DNA from: an uncultured Sphingobacteriales bacterium
GTDB lineage: Bacteria; Bacteroidota; Bacteroidia; Chitinophagales; Chitinophagaceae
Direction: 5' to 3'
Assembly (NCBI GenBank): GCA_946887085.1
Contig: CAMPKG010000227.1
Span: 1 to 5,492, forward strand
Length of the DNA: 5,492 nucleotides
Made by a program: the position numbers and the translations under genes. Shown here piece by piece: positions 5,492 to 5,492 of the stretch. Every line of letters begins with the position of its first letter. Within the stretch, counting starts at the first letter, position 1. Under the pieces are notes generated by a model. The model made no database searches, was not told the DNA's origin, and saw only the letters and a program-made list of their open reading frames with translations.

Positions 5492-5492
5492 A

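Overview
The window looks like a chromosomal segment of a Bacteroidota bacterium, most plausibly from the Chitinophagales/Sphingobacteriia side. Two genes end in type IX secretion (T9SS) type A sorting domains, which are confined to this phylum. The kinase is of the LytS/YehU type paired with a LytTR regulator, a very common Bacteroidota pairing. Recognisable Shine-Dalgarno sequences are absent, and candidate promoters fit the Bacteroidota TTTG / TAnnTTTG pattern better than the E. coli one. The family-level placement is inference. I see no rRNA, tRNA, CRISPR array, insertion sequence or phage genes.

Layout from left to right. Bases 1-110 hold no gene, only the strong rho-independent terminator of the first gene and a possible promoter reading leftward out of the window. 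Bases 111-1004 (minus) encode a 297-residue secreted protein with a T9SS sorting domain. Bases 1109-2533 (minus) encode a 474-residue mosaic protein: signal peptide, jelly-roll-like domain, Cys/Asp cluster, tail-fibre-like stem segment, coiled coil and T9SS sorting domain. A stable hairpin and then a candidate promoter separate these two genes, so they are probably separate transcription units. A 259-bp divergent intergenic region (2534-2792) holds a tandem direct repeat, two inverted repeats and a candidate promoter for the rightward genes. Bases 2793-4283 (plus) encode a sensor kinase with a LamG-type ectodomain, and bases 4288-5016 (plus) its LytTR response regulator, 4 bp downstream. Bases 5018-5491 (minus) encode a thermonuclease-family lipoprotein whose stop codon lies 1 bp from that of the regulator.

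How the genes may work together. The kinase and regulator form a two-gene signalling operon. The kinase ectodomain is a lectin-like fold expected in the periplasm, so the likely stimulus is a glycan or protein ligand there. The operon is divergent from the gene for a large surface protein, and repeats crowd the shared upstream region. A simple hypothesis is that the regulator controls that protein and/or its own operon. The sequence does not prove this. The nuclease at the right edge is probably an independent unit. The most unusual items are the LamG-LytS fusion kinase and the mosaic surface protein, which has a tail-fibre-like stem but no visible endosialidase chaperone domain.
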